DNA from: CAWJKP01 sp963843465
GTDB lineage: Bacteria; Planctomycetota; Planctomycetia; Pirellulales; Thermoguttaceae
Direction: 5' to 3'
Length of the DNA: 64,000 nucleotides
Assembly: GCA_963843465.1 (NCBI GenBank)
Contig: CAWJKP010000005.1
Coordinates: forward strand, 310,001 to 374,000
The position numbers were made by a program, and so were the translations under genes. Positions 42,953 to 52,844 of this stretch are shown piece after piece. The notes under the pieces are model-generated. The model ran no database searches and had not been told where the DNA came from. It worked only from the letters and a program-made list of their open reading frames with translations. Position 1 is the first letter of the stretch. Every line of letters starts with the position of its first letter.

Positions 42953-44098
42953 ATGTGGCAAGCGTCTAGCAATCGTGGTTGGACCTTGGTGGTCGTGCTG
43001 GCGATGGCCGTTTCGGCAAGCGGGGCGGCGCGGGCGGCCGGCGCGGGCCCGGCGGTGGGTCCCGATCCGCAAAAGCTCAGCATCACGATCCAGAAGGCGG
43101 TCAACTTCCTGGCCACGTCGCAGGACGAGGACGGCGCGTTCACCAAGCCGGCGGGCATGGGCATCACGGCGCTGGCGACCACGGCCCTGTTGCGCAGCGG
43201 ACGCTCGCCCAACGATCCCGTGGTGGCCAAGGCGCTGACGTGTTTGCAGGGCTACGTGCAAAAGGACGGCGGCATCTACACGCCCGGTACCAGCAACCAG
43301 AACTACGAGACCTGCGTGGCGATCCAGTGCCTGGTCGAGGCCAACCGCGACGGCCGGTACAAAAAGCAGATCGCCGGGGCGGAGAAGTTCCTCAAGAGAA
43401 TCCAGTGGGGCGAAGAACAGGGCAAGGACAAGTCCGACCGCTTCTACGGCGGCGCCGGCTACGGCCACAGCAAGCGGCCCAACCTGTCCAACACCTCGTT
43501 CCTGATGGATGCCTTGAAGGCCTGCGGGCGCGGGCCGGAGGACGAGGCGATGAAGAAAGCGATGATCTTCGTCTCCCGCTGCCAGAACCTGGAAACCGAA
43601 TACAACACGACGCCCTTCCCGGCGAAGAATCCCGACGGCGGCTTCTACTATACGTGTGCCGCCGAGGGGGGCAGCGCGGCCGGCAAGACCCCGAACGGCG
43701 GCCTGCGGAGCTACGCCTCGATGACCTATTCCGGCCTGAAGAGCATGCTTTACGCCGGCGTCGGGCCCAACGACCCGCGGGTCAAGGCGGCCGTCACCTG
43801 GGCCGCCAAGCATTACGACCTGAGCTCGAACCCAGGCATGGGCGGCTCGGGTCTCTATTATTACTACCAGGTCTTCGGCAAGGCACTGGACGCCGCCGGC
43901 TACGACATCTTCACCGACGCCCAAGGCCAGAAACACGACTGGCGCAAGGAACTCTACCAGGCGATCGCCGAGCGCCAGCAGAAAAACGGCTCCTGGATCA
44001 ATTCGGAGGACCGCTGGATGGAAGGCGATCCCAACCTGGTGACGGGCTACGCCCTCTTGGCGCTCTCGTATTGCCACCCGAAGACGCACGCCAAGTAA
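42953..44098 (+). CDS. Secreted prenyltransferase/squalene-oxidase repeat protein
   Basis: A 381-residue exported protein with a signal peptide (WTLVVVLAMAVSASGAARAA, residues about 8-27) and an alpha/alpha toroid of squalene-cyclase-like repeats. Repeat motifs: AVNFLATSQDEDGAFTKPAG, GLKSMLYAGVGPNDPRVKAA, QQKNGSWINSEDRWMEGDPN and LVTGYALLALSYC. The DXDD catalytic motif of true class II terpene cyclases is not seen, and export to the periplasm argues against a hopanoid enzyme. It probably is a binding or structural protein of the kind common in planctomycetes. AGGAAACG precedes the ATG. A family B palindrome starts 3 bp after the stop. Confidence 0.82.
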   Translation: MWQASSNRGWTLVVVLAMAVSASGAARAAGAGPAVGPDPQKLSITIQKAVNFLATSQDEDGAFTKPAGMGITALATTALLRSGRSPNDPVVAKALTCLQGYVQKDGGIYTPGTSNQNYETCVAIQCLVEANRDGRYKKQIAGAEKFLKRIQWGEEQGKDKSDRFYGGAGYGHSKRPNLSNTSFLMDALKACGRGPEDEAMKKAMIFVSRCQNLETEYNTTPFPAKNPDGGFYYTCAAEGGSAAGKTPNGGLRSYASMTYSGLKSMLYAGVGPNDPRVKAAVTWAAKHYDLSSNPGMGGSGLYYYYQVFGKALDAAGYDIFTDAQGQKHDWRKELYQAIAERQQKNGSWINSEDRWMEGDPNLVTGYALLALSYCHPKTHAK

Positions 44099-44101
44099 GG
44101 T

Positions 44102-44199
44102 GTAGGGTGGGACAAGCTCGAGCGTGCGAGCGCCGGCCCACCACTTCCGCCAGGCTTTGGTGGGCCGGCGGCCGCCACGGCGGCCTTGTCCCACCCTAC
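44102..44199. repeat. Palindromic element family B, inverted orientation
   Basis: A 98-bp copy in which the CTCGAGCGTGCGAG hairpin is on the left arm and GGCCGCCACGGCGGCC on the right, the reverse of the other five copies. It starts 3 bp after the stop of the squalene-cyclase-like gene. Confidence 0.9.
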
Positions 44200-44286
44200 T
44201 TTCTTGTTTACCCGGCGTCCGGGCCAGGCTACAATTCTCACCGGGGGGCGACGGGTGAGTCCCTTGCTTGCGCAAGGCCCAGAGTC

Positions 44287-44940
44287 ATGACCACGGTTAA
44301 GCTACCCATCGCGGCGCCGCAGCGATTTGTGCTCCAGGGGGTGCCTTGGGAGCTTTACCGGAAATTGCGCGACCTTCCCGAGAACTACCACGTCCGCATG
44401 ACGTTCGACGAGGGGATCTTGGAAATGATGTCACCATCCGATTTGCACGAACGATGGGCCGATCTGATCGGGCAATTGATCAGCGTATGGAGGTTGGAAC
44501 TGGACGTCGACATGGTGAGCTGCCGTACCATGACCGTCAGCCGCAAGGATCTTCAAAAGGGCTTTGAGCCGGACAACTGCTACTACGTCCAGCACGAACC
44601 GCAGGTTTGGCAGAAGGCCGAACTGGATTTCGCGGTCGATCCGCCGCCGGACCTGGCCGTCAAGGTCAACGTCAGCAGGAGTTCCCTTGGCAAACTGAAA
44701 TTGTACGCCGCCTTCGGCGTGCCCGAGGTCTGGCGGTACGACGGGCAACGAATCGAGGTCTTCACGCTCGGGCCGAAGCACCGCTACCTTCCCAGTGCCG
44801 AGAGCGTCTGCTTTCCGGGGATCCCTCTGGACGAGATGGCCCGGATCTTGGGACGGGTGAACACCGAGAGGGAGAAGGCGCTCATCCTCTCGTTCCGCGA
44901 TTACGTCCGCCGGGAGATCCTCGGATCGTCGCAAGAATAA
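44287..44940 (+). CDS. Uma2-family PD-(D/E)XK protein with altered catalytic motif
   Basis: A 217-residue protein of the Uma2 (DUF820) family, a restriction-endonuclease-like fold much expanded in cyanobacteria and planctomycetes; natural function is unknown. Visible: ENYHVRMTFDEGILEMMSPS, GFEPDNCYYVQ, PPPDLAVKVNVSRSSLGKLK, YAAFGVPEVWRYDG. In typical members the PD is followed by L-x-x-E-V; here the Glu is Lys (LAVKV), a one-base change that would remove a metal ligand. The downstream Lys (LGKLKLY) is present. ATG 44287 is the natural start; no strong ribosome site is seen. The gene lies between two family B palindromes 88 bp upstream and 3 bp downstream. Confidence 0.8.
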   Translation: MTTVKLPIAAPQRFVLQGVPWELYRKLRDLPENYHVRMTFDEGILEMMSPSDLHERWADLIGQLISVWRLELDVDMVSCRTMTVSRKDLQKGFEPDNCYYVQHEPQVWQKAELDFAVDPPPDLAVKVNVSRSSLGKLKLYAAFGVPEVWRYDGQRIEVFTLGPKHRYLPSAESVCFPGIPLDEMARILGRVNTEREKALILSFRDYVRREILGSSQE

Positions 44941-44943
44941 GTG

Positions 44944-45041
44944 GTAGGGTGGGACAAGGCCGCCTTGGCGGCCGCCGGCCCACCAAGATTTGGCAAGATT
45001 GGTGGGCCGGCGCTCGCTCAGGCGAGCTGGTCCCACCCTAC
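44944..45041. repeat. Palindromic element family B
   Basis: A 98-bp copy starting 3 bp after the Uma2 stop and ending 15 bp before acs, so it forms nearly the whole intergenic space. Arms as in the other copies, with GCTCAGGCGAGCTGG on the right. Confidence 0.9.
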
Positions 45042-45056
45042 TCGTAGGGCGCCCTC

Positions 45057-47015
<1,959 letters not shown>

Positions 47016-47016
47016 G

Positions 47017-47069
47017 GTACTCGTCACGCTCCGCGTGACGCACGCCCTCACGCGGAGCGTGAGGAGTAC
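47017..47069. repeat. Palindromic element family C
   Basis: A 53-bp copy, inverted relative to that at 10979, with arms TCGTCACGCTCCGCGTGACG and CTCACGCGGAGCGTGAGGA. It begins one base after the acs stop and ends 17 bp before the phosphatase gene. Confidence 0.88.
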
Positions 47070-47086
47070 CGAGGGAACCCAAAGCC

Positions 47087-47749
47087 ATGTCCGGCCGGAC
47101 CATTGCCATCGGCGACATTCACGGATACTCCCAACCGCTGGCGGCGCTGTTGGCGGTGATCGACCCGCAGCCGTCGGACCTGATTATTCCCCTGGGCGAT
47201 TTCGTCGACCGCGGCCCGGACACGCCTGGGGCGATGAAGCTCCTGATCGAGTTGGCCCGGCATTGCCTTCTCGCCCCCCTGCTGGGCAACCACGACGAGA
47301 TGCTGTTGTCGGTCCGCGTGACCGGCGAGCGGTCCGAGGAGTGGCTCTCCTTCGGCGGCAAGCAGACGTTGGAAGCCTACGGCGTCGATTCGCCGCGGGA
47401 GATTCCCGAAGAGCACGCGCGGTTTTTGGCTAACTGTTTCCCGTTCTATGAGACCCAGACGCACCTGTTCGTCCATGCCAGCTACCTGGAGGACCAGCCC
47501 CTGGTGATGCTGCCCGGCTCGGTGCTCCGCTGGGAGTCGCTGCGGTATCGCCGGCCGGGCCCCCATTATTCCGGCAAGCCGGCGATCGCCGGCCACACGA
47601 CGCAGAAGGACGGCGAGATCCTCGACCTCGGCCACCTGAAGTGTATCGACACCTATTGCTACGGCGGCTATTGGCTGACGGCCTTGGACGTGCTTTCCGG
47701 CCGCACCTGGCAAGCGGACCCACGGGGCCAGTTGCGGAAGGCGACGTGA
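47087..47749 (+). CDS. PP1/ApaH-type serine/threonine phosphatase
   Basis: A 220-residue metallophosphoesterase. Signature motifs are all seen: GDIHGY near residue 9, LGDFVDRGPDT near 36, LGNHDEMLL near 66, a catalytic HASY near 130 and AGHTTQKDGEILD near 168, ending with IDTYCYGGYWLTALDV. It belongs to the bacterial PrpA/PrpB-like group that dephosphorylates proteins or diadenosine polyphosphates; substrate not decidable. ATG 47087 has GAGGG upstream. It follows acs on the same strand, but a palindrome lies between, and there is no functional link beyond position. Confidence 0.88.
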   Translation: MSGRTIAIGDIHGYSQPLAALLAVIDPQPSDLIIPLGDFVDRGPDTPGAMKLLIELARHCLLAPLLGNHDEMLLSVRVTGERSEEWLSFGGKQTLEAYGVDSPREIPEEHARFLANCFPFYETQTHLFVHASYLEDQPLVMLPGSVLRWESLRYRRPGPHYSGKPAIAGHTTQKDGEILDLGHLKCIDTYCYGGYWLTALDVLSGRTWQADPRGQLRKAT

Positions 47750-47760
47750 TCGCGCGGTCG

Positions 47761-47817
47761 TTGTGGTGCAGGCGTCCCGCCTGCATTTTCAGGGCAGGCG
47801 GGACGCCTGCACCACAA
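47761..47817. repeat. Palindromic element family E
   Basis: A 57-bp inverted repeat with perfect 24-bp arms (TTGTGGTGCAGGCGTCCCGC and its complement), lying between convergent genes: 12 bp after the phosphatase stop and 11 bp from the LTxxQ gene stop. The copy inside uvrA (7050) is translated. Confidence 0.9.
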
Positions 47818-47828
47818 GGAAACCCACG

Positions 47829-50354
47829 CTACTTCTTCTCACCGGCTTTCTTGACCATGGCCTTCAGCTCCTCCACCTCACGGCGCAACTCCTGCACCTG
47901 GCTGCGGAGCTGCTCGACGGCCGGGTCCCGGCGGGCATTGACGGGCTGGGCAGGCATGAGCATCTGCCAGCCACCCTGGGGCTGGCCAGGCATAGGCACC
48001 CGCATCTGTCCCTGGGGCTGCCGGGGCTGCCGTTCCAGCGCCTCGCGGAGCTCGTGGGCTTCGTGCTCGATTCGCCTGGCCCTCTCGCTCAATTCTTTCT
48101 GCCGGCCGTCGCCAACCTCGCGAGTCTCTCCCTGCTCGCTGATGACCACTCGCAAACCGCCGCCGCCAACTCCTTCGCCGAGCCGGTAGACAAGGGGGCT
48201 TTTTCCGCCGCCCGGAGCCGGAGTGAGGGCGGCGCCCGCGGCGCTCCACGCAAACGGCGCCTCCAGAACTTTCTTCTGCTCGGCGGTGAGCAGCGATCGG
48301 ACCTTATCGGCCAGCTTGCCGTACGACTGCCAATCCATGACGGTCTTGGAGTTCGGGCCCTTGGCCGACTCATTGATCATGGCCTCGATCATGGCCTCGA
48401 CGCTCTTCACCTGCTCGTCGGTCAACTTGGCCCGGGCGAACATCGACTTGACGTAGGCCGTCGCCCGGTGCCTGGCGATGGCCGCTTTCTGCCCGGCCGT
48501 GAGGACGCTGCGGACCACCTCGGGCAACTTGCGTTCCATGGCCTCGTGGTCGTTCGTCTTGGCCAGCTCGACATAGGCGGCCTTGAGCTTCTTCATCTGC
48601 TCGTCGGTGAGATCGACCGGGTCGGTCAGGGCCTTGATCCAGCCCGTCATGCGGCTTTCTTTCAATTTCTCCTTCTGGTCGGGCGTGAGGACGTCGTCCA
48701 ACGCGCTCTGCGACTTTTTCATGCCCTCGTACATCGGCGCATTGAGGTCCATGAAGGCCTTCTTGACCTTGGCGATGAAGTCGTTGTCCTTGGTCTTGTA
48801 GGCCTCGACCATCGTGGCCGACGCCGCCTTGAGCTTCTCGGCATTCTTGGCCTGGAACTCCTGCGACGCCTTGCCGCGGGCCTCGATCGTCGCCGTGATG
48901 GCCTTCTTCTGGGCGTCCGTCAGATGGACAATCTTGTCGATGCTGTCGATGTACCATTGCGCAGCCGTCTTGCCGAGGAGGCGAACCCTTTCGGCGGCGC
49001 GAGCGGCGACGGGGGTTTGCTCGCCGCCGCTACCTTCCTTGAGGCGGATGACAACGGGGGTTTTCCCGCCGCCGCTACCTTCCTTGAGGCGGACGACAAC
49101 GGGCGTTTCCCCGCCGCCGGGAGCCGGATTGGCGACGGTGCCCGGGGCGCGCTCGTGGGCTTCGCTCGTGCGGCTTCCTTGCAGCTTCTGCTTCTGCTCG
49201 GGCGTAAGGATGTTGTCCAACGTGCTGGTCGACTTCTTCACGGCCTCCCGCATCGGGGCATAAAGGTCCTCGATGACCTGGTGCGCCTTGGCGATGGCAT
49301 CCTTGTTGTTACTCTTCCAAGCCTCCGTCAAGGCGGCCGACGCCGCTTGGAGCTTCTCGGCATTCTGAGCGTACAACTCCCGCGACGCCTTGTCGCGGGC
49401 CTCGATCGTCTCCGTGACGGCCTTCTTCTGGGCGTCCGTCAGATGGACAATCTTGTCGATGCCGTCGATGTACCCTCGCGCAGCCGAATACGCCGCCTCC
49501 AAGGCTTTCTTCTGCTCGGCGGTGAGCAGCCCGCGGATCTTCTCCGCCAGCTTGTTGTACGACTGCCAACCCCTCGCGATCTTGAAGTTCTGGTCCTTTG
49601 CCAGCTCATCGACCATGCCCTCGACGCTCTTCATCTGCTCGTCGGTCAACTGGGCGCGGGCGAACATCGCCTTGACGTACGCCATCGCCCGGTGCTTGGC
49701 GATGGTCGCCTTCTGCTCGGCCGTCAGCACGTTCTGGATCACCTCGGGCAGCTTGATGGCCAGGGCCGCATAGTCGTTCGCCTTGGTAAACTCGCCGTAG
49801 GCGGCCTTGAGCTTCTTCATCTGCTCGTCGCTGAGCTGGGCCGGGTCGGTCCAGGCCTTGATCATGGCCGTCATCCGGCTCTCTTGCTGCTTCTCCTTCT
49901 GCTCGGGCGTGAGGATGGCGTCCAACTCGCTCTGCGACTTCTTCATGGCCTCGTGCATGGGAGCGTAGAGGTCCTGGTAGGCCTTCTGCGCCTTGGCGAC
50001 GGCTTCCTTGTCCTTGCTCTTGTAGGCCTCCATCATGGCCGTCCCCGCCGCCTTGAGCTTCTCGGCATTCTGGGCCTGGAACTCCCGCATCGCCTTGTCG
50101 CGGGACTCGATCGACGCGGTGATGGCCTTCTTCTGGGCGTCCGTCAGATTGACGATCTTGTCGATACTCTCGATGTACCATTGCGCGGCCGACTTGCCGC
50201 CCCAAACGCCATTGCCGGATTGGCCGGCAACCAAGCCTCCCCCGCTGCCGGCATTCTGGACAGGTGTGCCCGGCGCCGCCTTCTCCTCGGCCCACAGGTT
50301 GGCCGCACTCGCCAAAGTCATCGCCGCCGCCAACACAAGCAGTCGCTTCATCAT
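47829..50354 (-). CDS. Periplasmic protein with triplicated LTxxQ (Spy/CpxP-like) repeats
   Basis: An 841-residue exported, highly charged helical protein. Signal peptide: MMKRLLVLAAAMTLASAANL. Three related blocks follow, each opening AAQWYIDSIDKIVHLTDAQK or a close variant. They continue with EARDKA..NAEKLKAA and close with LTPEQKEKL, and two also carry LTDEQMK and LTAEQK segments. The LTxxQ motif marks Spy/CpxP-type periplasmic chaperones and metal-sensing proteins. The second and third blocks are linked by Gly/Pro-rich KTPVVIRLKEGSGGG repeats. A C-terminal coiled coil (VEQLRSQVQELRREVEELKA) ends the protein. It is the last gene after the sigma and anti-sigma-like genes, so probably a target or effector of that envelope-stress-type circuit. 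GAGGAG precedes the paired ATGs. Confidence 0.8.
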   Translation of the reverse strand: MMKRLLVLAAAMTLASAANLWAEEKAAPGTPVQNAGSGGGLVAGQSGNGVWGGKSAAQWYIESIDKIVNLTDAQKKAITASIESRDKAMREFQAQNAEKLKAAGTAMMEAYKSKDKEAVAKAQKAYQDLYAPMHEAMKKSQSELDAILTPEQKEKQQESRMTAMIKAWTDPAQLSDEQMKKLKAAYGEFTKANDYAALAIKLPEVIQNVLTAEQKATIAKHRAMAYVKAMFARAQLTDEQMKSVEGMVDELAKDQNFKIARGWQSYNKLAEKIRGLLTAEQKKALEAAYSAARGYIDGIDKIVHLTDAQKKAVTETIEARDKASRELYAQNAEKLQAASAALTEAWKSNNKDAIAKAHQVIEDLYAPMREAVKKSTSTLDNILTPEQKQKLQGSRTSEAHERAPGTVANPAPGGGETPVVVRLKEGSGGGKTPVVIRLKEGSGGEQTPVAARAAERVRLLGKTAAQWYIDSIDKIVHLTDAQKKAITATIEARGKASQEFQAKNAEKLKAASATMVEAYKTKDNDFIAKVKKAFMDLNAPMYEGMKKSQSALDDVLTPDQKEKLKESRMTGWIKALTDPVDLTDEQMKKLKAAYVELAKTNDHEAMERKLPEVVRSVLTAGQKAAIARHRATAYVKSMFARAKLTDEQVKSVEAMIEAMINESAKGPNSKTVMDWQSYGKLADKVRSLLTAEQKKVLEAPFAWSAAGAALTPAPGGGKSPLVYRLGEGVGGGGLRVVISEQGETREVGDGRQKELSERARRIEHEAHELREALERQPRQPQGQMRVPMPGQPQGGWQMLMPAQPVNARRDPAVEQLRSQVQELRREVEELKAMVKKAGEKK

Positions 50355-50925
50355 GTGTCTCCTCGGGGGCCGGATGTGTTTCCCCGGCGCGGCCCTTTTC
50401 GGCCGGAGGTCCTTGGTACGGGTCGAACTCTTCCGCTTCCGCCGCTGGCGATGCCGGCTCGGGCAGCACCGGCACGACGCACCGGGGACTGCAAGAGTCC
50501 TTCGTGGCGAAGGAGACCAGCGGCGCGCCGGCCGTCGTGTCGATGAAGGAGTACGAGTCCGCATCCTCGACGACCACGACGGGAGGAATCGCGATGCGGC
50601 AGTCCAGGCTCTCGCTGCTGGTCGAACTCTCCGGGAGCCTGGGCGATTGGCGAACCATCTCTCCGCCGTGGGGCGCCGGCACCATCGGCGACTGCGGAAC
50701 TCGGCCGTGATACGCCAGGATGGCCACCACCGCCGCGGCAACCGCCACGGCTGCCAGCGGAGCGACGAGCGGCCAGGCGAAGGGACGCAGCCGGCGCACG
50801 GCCAAGACAGGCCAGGCGCGCCCCGGATAGTGCTGAGCGTCCAGGTGACGGGCGAGTTGCTCCAAGCCATTGACCAGGCCCGCCAGGTCGTCGTCCCCTT
50901 CGTAGTCCCGATTACCGGTAATCAT
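50355..50925 (-). CDS. Membrane anti-sigma-like protein
   Basis: A predicted single-pass membrane protein co-translated with the ECF sigma factor (ATGA overlap). The N-terminal cytoplasmic part (NRDYEGDDDLAGLVNGLEQL) is followed by one transmembrane helix near residues 51-72 (WPLVAPLAAVAVAAAVVAIL) and a Pro/Ser/acidic-rich outer region. No HxxxCxxC zinc anti-sigma motif is present, so the role rests on position and topology. The reading frame has no stop before the next gene and formally runs on to 49606, overlapping the LTxxQ gene by about 750 bp. I end it at the next gene because composition changes there. A missed indel is likely: another frame stops in the ATGA at the next start. Confidence 0.6.
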
Positions 50926-51482
50926 GGCGCTTTTTGCAGGATTTCCCTAAGCCGTTCCAGAGCAGATGAGACGGCCGATTTGACCGTCCCCTCCGCACAG
51001 CCCATCACCTCGGCCGTTTGACGGAGACTCATCCCTCGCAGGTACCGGCAGGCGATCGTCTCTCGCTGACGCGGCGGAAGGCGGTTGATCGCCTCCCTTA
51101 GTTGCCGTAGCTCTTCCGGCGCCCAATCATCGTCGCGGCTAGTTGCCCGGTATCCCCGCTCGACTGCTTGCCCTCCCCCCGAGTCATCGGACACTGTGCT
51201 GCCAATCCGCTTTCGCCGGTGGTGTTCGCGGGCAACGTTGAGCAGGATGCCGCACAGCCAAGCGACAGCATCCCCTCCGCGGCGCCACTTGCCTCGCCCG
51301 GCGTAGGCCCGCAACAACGTCTCTTGCGTGGCCTCGGCCGCGTCGTCCCGGCGTAGCCCGTGCGCCAGGGCCAGACGAAACAGCACGTCCTGGACGGCCG
51401 ACGCCAGCAGACCGAACGTGTCGTGGTCGCCCGCCGACGCCTGGTCCATCAGCACGTTGATTCTGGTGCGGTCGGGTGGCAT
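50922..51482 (-). CDS. ECF-type RNA polymerase sigma factor
   Basis: A 186-residue extracytoplasmic-function sigma factor. Region 2 is seen as DTFGLLASAVQDVLFRLALA..ATQETLLRAYAGRGKWRRGG (cited as key parts), with AWLCGILLNVAREHHRRKRI. Region 4 is INRLPPRQRETIACRYLRGM followed by SLRQTAEVMGCAEGTVKSAV, the helix-turn-helix that reads the -35. It starts the operon sigma, membrane protein, LTxxQ protein, overlapping the second gene by 4 bp. This arrangement suggests a signal-responsive circuit in which the membrane protein holds the sigma factor. The signal and promoters are unknown. Confidence 0.92.
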   Translation of the reverse strand: MPPDRTRINVLMDQASAGDHDTFGLLASAVQDVLFRLALAHGLRRDDAAEATQETLLRAYAGRGKWRRGGDAVAWLCGILLNVAREHHRRKRIGSTVSDDSGGGQAVERGYRATSRDDDWAPEELRQLREAINRLPPRQRETIACRYLRGMSLRQTAEVMGCAEGTVKSAVSSALERLREILQKAP

Positions 51483-51767
51483 GGGCGTTGTTTATATTTG
51501 ATCGCGGCGGCCGAAAGGTTCAGAAAGAAAACGGGGCCAGCCGCAAGTATCGCTCCTTTGACGCTGCTGGGCAACTTCCCCCACCCCCCACGTAGTCGTT
51601 TTCGCATACCCCGCATAAATCAAGTAATCCTGCCATTTTCCCCACGTCTTGCTTCGTAACAAATCGTTTTTTGCGAACCAAAACGGCGCAAGCTGCACGG
51701 GCGTGAAAGCTTGGACGATGATAGGTACCTGTCGGGTTCCAACTTTCTAGACACGGGGAGAAGCGTC
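51483..51767. other. Divergent promoter region of the sigma operon and glutamic peptidase 1
   Basis: A 285-bp gap without repeats. The last 57 bases before the GTG of peptidase 1 (AAGCTTGGACGATGATAGGT and on) are conserved in front of peptidase 2 as well, showing that the duplication included upstream sequence. A TTGCGAACC-like string at about 51673 could be part of an ECF -35 box, but this is only a suggestion. Confidence 0.4.
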
Positions 51768-52754
51768 GTGAAGAAGCGTCATCCGGCCAAGAGGCGATTG
51801 CGGTTCGAGGGCTTGGAACCGCGTCTGACGATGTCCGCCGCTGCGGGCCTGAATGTGGCTGCGGCTATCCCCGTGCAGCCGCCTGCGGCTGCGCCGGGCT
51901 TGGTAGCCCCGCTGTCCAACGCGCAGGCCGCGTCGGCCGTAACCGGAGCAACGTCCGGGAAGGCCGGCGGCCTTCTGTACCACAACTGGTCCGGAGTGGA
52001 GGTCTACGACAAGGCCAGCGCGGCTGGTGGTGATGCCACGCAGGCCATTCAAGCGGACTGGACAGTGCCCTACGTCGCGTCCACGCTTTACGCCGGCTCC
52101 GCGGCCAACTGGGTGGGTGTTGGCGGCGGTTTTTTGTCCAGGGGCACGGGTAGCACCGACTCGAACCTGGTCCAGCTCGGAACCGACGAAGCCGTCTCCG
52201 CCGCTGGGACGATCAGCTATTACGCCTGGTGGGAGGTGGTTGGCGGGCCCGACGACACCGTACACGAGGTCGTTATTCCCCTCATGAATATCCACCCCGG
52301 TGACCGGATGTATGCCGAGGTCGACCCCTTGGGCGGTGGCGACTACCGGCTGAGCATGACCGACATTTCCGATCTCCTTTTGCCCGGCCCCGGCAGTTCC
52401 GGCGCTACCTTCGTGCATGAGGTGCTTGGCGAAACGGGCGTGGCGATCGCCGGGCCCCATTACAACGGGTACACCGACGCCGAGGTGATCACCATCGAGG
52501 CCGTGACCGTAGGCGGGGCTATCAGTCCCTTGCCCTGGTTGACCCCGGTCTATGTTTCCCAAGCCTACCTGACGGCCGCAGCGTACGTGGACGCCGCGGC
52601 CGGGAACACTTGGATCCCCCTCACTTCGGCTTACGGTTTCGAGACCGCGAACATTCTTTCGAGCAACCCGAGCAACCCGCTTGGGCTGCGGGACATGACC
52701 TACGGCTATGCGGGTTTGGCAAGTTTCTACACCGTTTGGTTTAGTTCGACGTAG
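51768..52754 (+). CDS. Secreted glutamic peptidase (G1/eqolisin-like), copy 1
   Basis: A 328-residue exported protein whose catalytic region belongs to the peptidase G1 (eqolisin) fold: a beta-sandwich acid protease using Gln and Glu. The likely catalytic Gln is in DATQAIQADWTVP (near residue 93) and the Glu in YAWWEVVGGPDD (near 155), with NWVGVGGG, LVQLGTDEAV and VYVSQAYLTAAAYVD as flanking strands. The N-terminus KKRHPAKRRLRFEGLEPRLT then MSA is the planctomycete LEPR-type export/anchor motif. GTG 51768 is chosen because GGGGAG lies 7 bases upstream and the second copy starts identically. A linker rich in Ala/Pro (about 30-65) is absent in copy 2. Confidence 0.82.
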   Translation: MKKRHPAKRRLRFEGLEPRLTMSAAAGLNVAAAIPVQPPAAAPGLVAPLSNAQAASAVTGATSGKAGGLLYHNWSGVEVYDKASAAGGDATQAIQADWTVPYVASTLYAGSAANWVGVGGGFLSRGTGSTDSNLVQLGTDEAVSAAGTISYYAWWEVVGGPDDTVHEVVIPLMNIHPGDRMYAEVDPLGGGDYRLSMTDISDLLLPGPGSSGATFVHEVLGETGVAIAGPHYNGYTDAEVITIEAVTVGGAISPLPWLTPVYVSQAYLTAAAYVDAAAGNTWIPLTSAYGFETANILSSNPSNPLGLRDMTYGYAGLASFYTVWFSST

Positions 52755-52844
52755 ACCATAGGTCCCAATCGGCACGGACGTGGAAGCTTGGACCATGATG
52801 GGTATTTGTCGAGTTCCACCCTTTGAAATTATGGGAGACGCGTC

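Noticed and set aside
49606..50354. Extension of the anti-sigma-like frame into the LTxxQ gene
   Set aside because: The sequence becomes the +1 shadow of the LTxxQ repeats; treated as non-coding, with the ambiguity noted as a finding.
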